NCBI RefSeq assembly: GCF_921293095.1
Contig: NC_060252.1
Coordinates: 37,882,881-37,946,880 of the forward strand
Direction: 5' to 3'
Length of the DNA stretch: 64,000 nt
Source: Ischnura elegans
Lineage: Eukaryota; Arthropoda; Insecta; Odonata; Coenagrionidae
Below, piece by piece: positions 60,708 through 64,000 of the stretch (the first letter of the stretch is position 1; each line of letters starts with the position of its first letter). A program made the translations under genes and the position numbers. The notes beneath the pieces are model-generated. The model was not told where the DNA came from. It worked only from the letters and a program-made list of their open reading frames with translations, and did not search any database.

Positions 60708-61984
60708 CGAGAGTGGCCTTTTAAGCGTCGGGAATGAAGAGGTAAAAGAACGAAATTTAAAAAATTATTTTTTATAGTACTTTCCTCGATAGTCAATGCA
60801 CTTTTGCATTCAATGAAAACAGTGGTTATAGCATATATACCATTCCGAAGTAGGGGTAGTCAAAATGACGTTTTGTAGGGATCAACCGCTTCTTCAGATG
60901 CCTGGAAGCGCTTTCCTCGTGTCATATTCTTGATTCTGGGGAATGTGAAACAATCATTGGAGCTTAAGTCCGGGCTGTATGGAGAATGATCGAGAATTTC
61001 GACGTTTTGCTGTTCTAAAAACGACTTTGTGACTCGAGCGGTGTGTGAGCTTGCATTTTCACGATGGAGCGTAATACGTCGATTTGGGTTATCTTTCCGA
61101 AGCTCGGCGATCACTTCCGGCAAGCAAATGGTCGTATACCATTGATCATTAACTGTTCTTTGATTTTCAGGAGCAATCGTCGCTGCATGCCCTGACTTGG
61201 CTACGAACGATGCGACCATTTCTTGGAAACGCTGCGAGAGCGAACAACTTTTGTCGGTTTAAGCTCATTTTTGGAAGACCCATACTGAAGATTGGCGTTT
61301 TGATACAGGATCGTAGCTATATCTCCATTATTCATCACCATTTGCGATGTTGTGAACGTGCTTTGATGCTCCTGAGTTGAATCGTTGTAGAGTATTTCGA
61401 CACCATTCGACTCGAGCTGCTTTCTGTTCTTCTGTGAGGAGGTGCGGTATACAGCGGGAAACCTTTTGAACAGCTAACTCTTCGTGTAAGATCTTTTGAA
61501 CTGAGGTCCCTGAGATGTCCATTGATGCCCGAATCTCACGGTATGTAACATGACGATCTTCCGTAATCATGTTACGTACAGCATCCACGTTTTCTTGAGT
61601 GACGGCGGTTTTTGGTCGCCCTTCACGCGGTTCGTCACTGAGGATAGAGCGCCCTCGCTGAAACTCTGCATACCAGCCATAATCGGTTGTCTTTGATGGT
61701 GCTTCTTTGCCAAAAACAACAAAAGGTTCAGTAACGCATTCTTGCTGGGTGAGGCTTTATCGAAAGTCACATCAAATTATGGTGCGGTACTGTACATGAC
61801 TTAAATCCATCTCGTACAGCGACTTGGGAACTTTGACACGCCACAGTTTTTAAAGTATCAGGCCGATCTTAATGAAACTTTGCAGGGGGCATTAACCAAC
61901 TCAAAAAAGTTGTTTACAAACCCCATTTATAGTTGCTAGGTGCTAAGAAACGTTCTATTCCCGACACTTAAAAGACTACCCTCG
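60708..61984 (-). mobile_element. Mariner transposon, full length but inactive
   Basis: It spans 1277 bp between TA duplications (60706-60707 and 61985-61986). The terminal inverted repeats are about 28 bp with four mismatches (CGAGAGTGGCCTTTTAAGCG at the left, CGAGGGTAGTCTTTTAAGTG read inward from the right). The length and gene orientation are typical of Tc1/mariner elements of the mariner family. Confidence 0.9.
60860..61800 (-). pseudogene. Mariner transposase, degenerate
   Basis: The reading frame is broken into pieces. An upstream helix-turn-helix part includes GRPKTAVTQENVDAVRNMIT and VTYREIRASMDISGTSVQKI. The catalytic part includes WYTTICLPEVIAELRKDNPN and YSPDLSSNDCF. The first acidic residue (in NGDE) and the third (in SPDLSSND) are present, but the middle catalytic aspartate is replaced (LHRENASSHTA has E). 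There are stops after NGDE and in the following segment, and no intact start. It cannot encode an active D,D34D enzyme. Confidence 0.85.
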
Positions 61985-61986
61985 TA

Positions 61987-63127
61987 TGCATAAGGAATTT
62001 GCTGTGCAGGTTGAACCATTTCTCAGTAAAATTGGTCCATAAACCTTCAATAAATGAGCCGTGGATTCTTGGTGGTCCAGGCAACACCAATCAGGAACCA
62101 CAAGTCCATCCGTATGGGTTATTTACCATTCACGGAATCGTGCCGGATGATGTTGTGCAAGACCGCTGAGTTCAGAAACCTCTGGGTAAGGCATTCGACA
62201 TCCTTCCAGCGCGATCCTTGATGACTTTTCGTCCGATACGATCTCTCTCTCAACAGACTTGGTTGATGTAAAAGATGGAGCCTCAGCCTCATCAAGTCAC
62301 CCGATCACTCTCCCTAGCCATCTTAATCGCCGACCTATATGGCATCTGCCTATCTTTTTAATCAATCTAAATTAACTCGGAGCTGCTAATAGCCACAGGT
62401 AGCCCGCAAGCAATCGGTAACTCCGTATTAACTTGTTGAGGCACCAAATTTACTTAGCGACGCTACCCACGATGATAATCTCTGTATCGCCTCTTCATTA
62501 ATACCGATTTTGCAACTGGAGCAATACATTCTGATTAAGACTGACCCTTTCTCTGCTTAAATTTGTGTTGTAGTTGGATTTCTTGAATGTAGATTTTGGA
62601 TAGCTTTATATTTTATTAAACCGAAATTCTTTACGCTTTCACTTTTATGGTAAGCGTTATTTTAGAGGAAAATTTATGGAAGATAAACTTAGAGAACTTT
62701 AAATGATTAGCCGTACTGTGAACGATAATAATTGTACAAGTTCTATGTCAAAAAAGGGAAACCATTAATTACTTCCTTGTTTTATCTTGCGTGTAAAAGT
62801 TTGCCACCTTTGAAACATGTTCGGGTGTGTTTTTCTAAAGAAAAAGTACAAGAGGTGTTCGAAGAGTTACTCCATTATAGTAAAAATTGAGGGTATTAGC
62901 ATTGTCACTCTTATCATCTCGGATATACTTACTCTATGGTAGTACCTAAGCTGCACCTCATAATACAACGGTGTAGTTTTAGCTAATGACTACATAATTT
63001 GTTATTGTGTATAAAAAATCTTAAAGGCCAACTTTTTCCCCTATTCAGGAATTTATTTCTCATCGTTGGAAACGTATTCGTATTTCTCCCTGGTAGTGAC
63101 GATATTTTAGATGAAACCCTTCCCTAC
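61987..63127. other. Intergenic, no gene recognised
   Basis: No open frame of useful length, no recognised repeat. Confidence 0.4.
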
Positions 63128-63431
63128 ATGGGCGTACACAGCGGTGATTAACGGGGGGCAGCTCCCCCCCCTAACAAGAGTAAAAATAAATTAAAATAGT
63201 TAAAAACGAAAGCTTCGAACAAATTTTCCTTTTAAAGAAAAATTAAATAATCGTATAAGGCAGGGAATAAAGGTAAAATAAAAGCATTCAAGCAAATAGT
63301 TATAAAAACTAATAAATTACCGTCATAATTTTCTTAAATTTTTGTTTTTTATTAACTCTTTCTGTGCTAAATTGTTACAACTTGAACAACCACGCCCCCC
63401 CCCCCCAGGTTTGATCCTGGGTACGCCCTTA
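63128..63431 (-). mobile_element. G/C-tract MITE, copy 2 (inverted relative of 24694-24983)
   Basis: ATGGGCGTACACAGCGG at the left and GATCCTGGGTACGCCC at the right are inversely related. GGGGGGCAGCTCCCCCCCC and a 14-C tract sit just inside the ends. The inner ACAAATTTTCCTTTTAAAG corresponds to the inverse of the copy at 24694. Confidence 0.65.
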
Positions 63432-64000
63432 CTGTCCTACTAAAAGACAACCGATGAAATCTATAGAACTCTTTCTTATATATAAATTTTTTCTTAATTA
63501 ATTTCACCGGTCCTATATACGAATAAACCTGGGTGGTACACGTAGAAGGTGGAATATTTCATCCTCCTATAATAAATAACGTTCTCATTACTGTATGTTT
63601 CTCGTTCCCTTCAAGGTATAAAATCTTGTAATCATATGAACAAACTTAAGATCGTATAGAAGAGACCGTCTGTTTTACTAACTTCTCACCTAATTCAGTG
63701 ACGCTCGGGCACATTCTTACCTTGTACTTATCCTTTTCATATTGTCATACGTCAGAAGAGTAACCAGAAAACTGCTCTAGAATTGGAGAGACGTAGTTGA
63801 AGTGCTAATATCATCATTACAGTTCTTCATAGGAGGCTACTCTGCAAAATAATTTGATAATTGGTACAAATAATTACTTTTAAATTGATGGCTATATTTT
63901 AATATCATTGAAGAAACCTCTAGGTTTCCTCCCATTGAATATCAATTTTACTAGTTTTCAATTGAATATTCATGTTGGCTGTGAGGGAGTATCGCGTTTA
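63432..64000. other. Window end, no gene recognised
   Basis: AT-rich with no supported frame; a gene could enter beyond the window. Confidence 0.35.

Overview
The window looks like an arthropod nuclear genome, most likely an insect. It is AT-rich. It has spliced genes with GT-AG introns of 78 bp to several kb, tRNA-derived SINEs, many TA-flanked MITEs, a dead mariner, non-LTR retrotransposon fragments and Penelope-like debris. There are no operons or bacterial features. Species cannot be named from sequence alone.

Two host genes are firmly supported. (1) 6089-21930, minus strand: a complete RTEL1-type iron-sulfur DNA helicase. I rebuilt it as 15 exons whose phases all close to 3057 nt (1018 aa). 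It keeps Walker A, the four Fe-S cysteines, DEAH, motif VI and one C-terminal harmonin-like domain. (2) 26945-30624, plus strand: a four-exon, 231-aa bHLH factor of the achaete-scute class. It is divergent and is interrupted by an intron inside the bHLH loop. The two genes are divergently oriented and about 5 kb apart.

Weaker coding signals are a plausible terminal exon of an unrecognised plus-strand gene converging on RTEL1 (5428-5627), an exon-like segment inside RTEL1 intron 13 (8977-9191), a start-plus-donor exon at 44616-44741, and a frameshifted two-exon THAP-domain pseudogene on the minus strand (35897-36712).

Layout: 1-2.1 kb, nothing recognised; 2.1-4.3 kb, a foldback-like element with internally repetitive inverted ends; 5.4-22 kb, the terminal exon and RTEL1 with introns full of repeats (intron 8 carries at least four elements); 22-26.9 kb, intergenic with MITEs and a near-perfect palindrome; 26.9-31 kb, the bHLH gene; 31-64 kb, gene-poor and repeat-rich, ending with a mariner at 60.7-62 kb.

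The most interesting non-gene signal is a recurring class of inverted repeats carrying a hammerhead-ribozyme-like core (CUGANGA, stem II, GAAA, very short stem III, GUC). It is seen near 7.4, 14.9-15.2, 46.2, 59.6 and 60.1 kb, with degenerate relatives near 10.3 and 26.0 kb. This matches what is known of Penelope-like retroelements, but here it occurs mostly as head-to-head palindromes without any reverse transcriptase.
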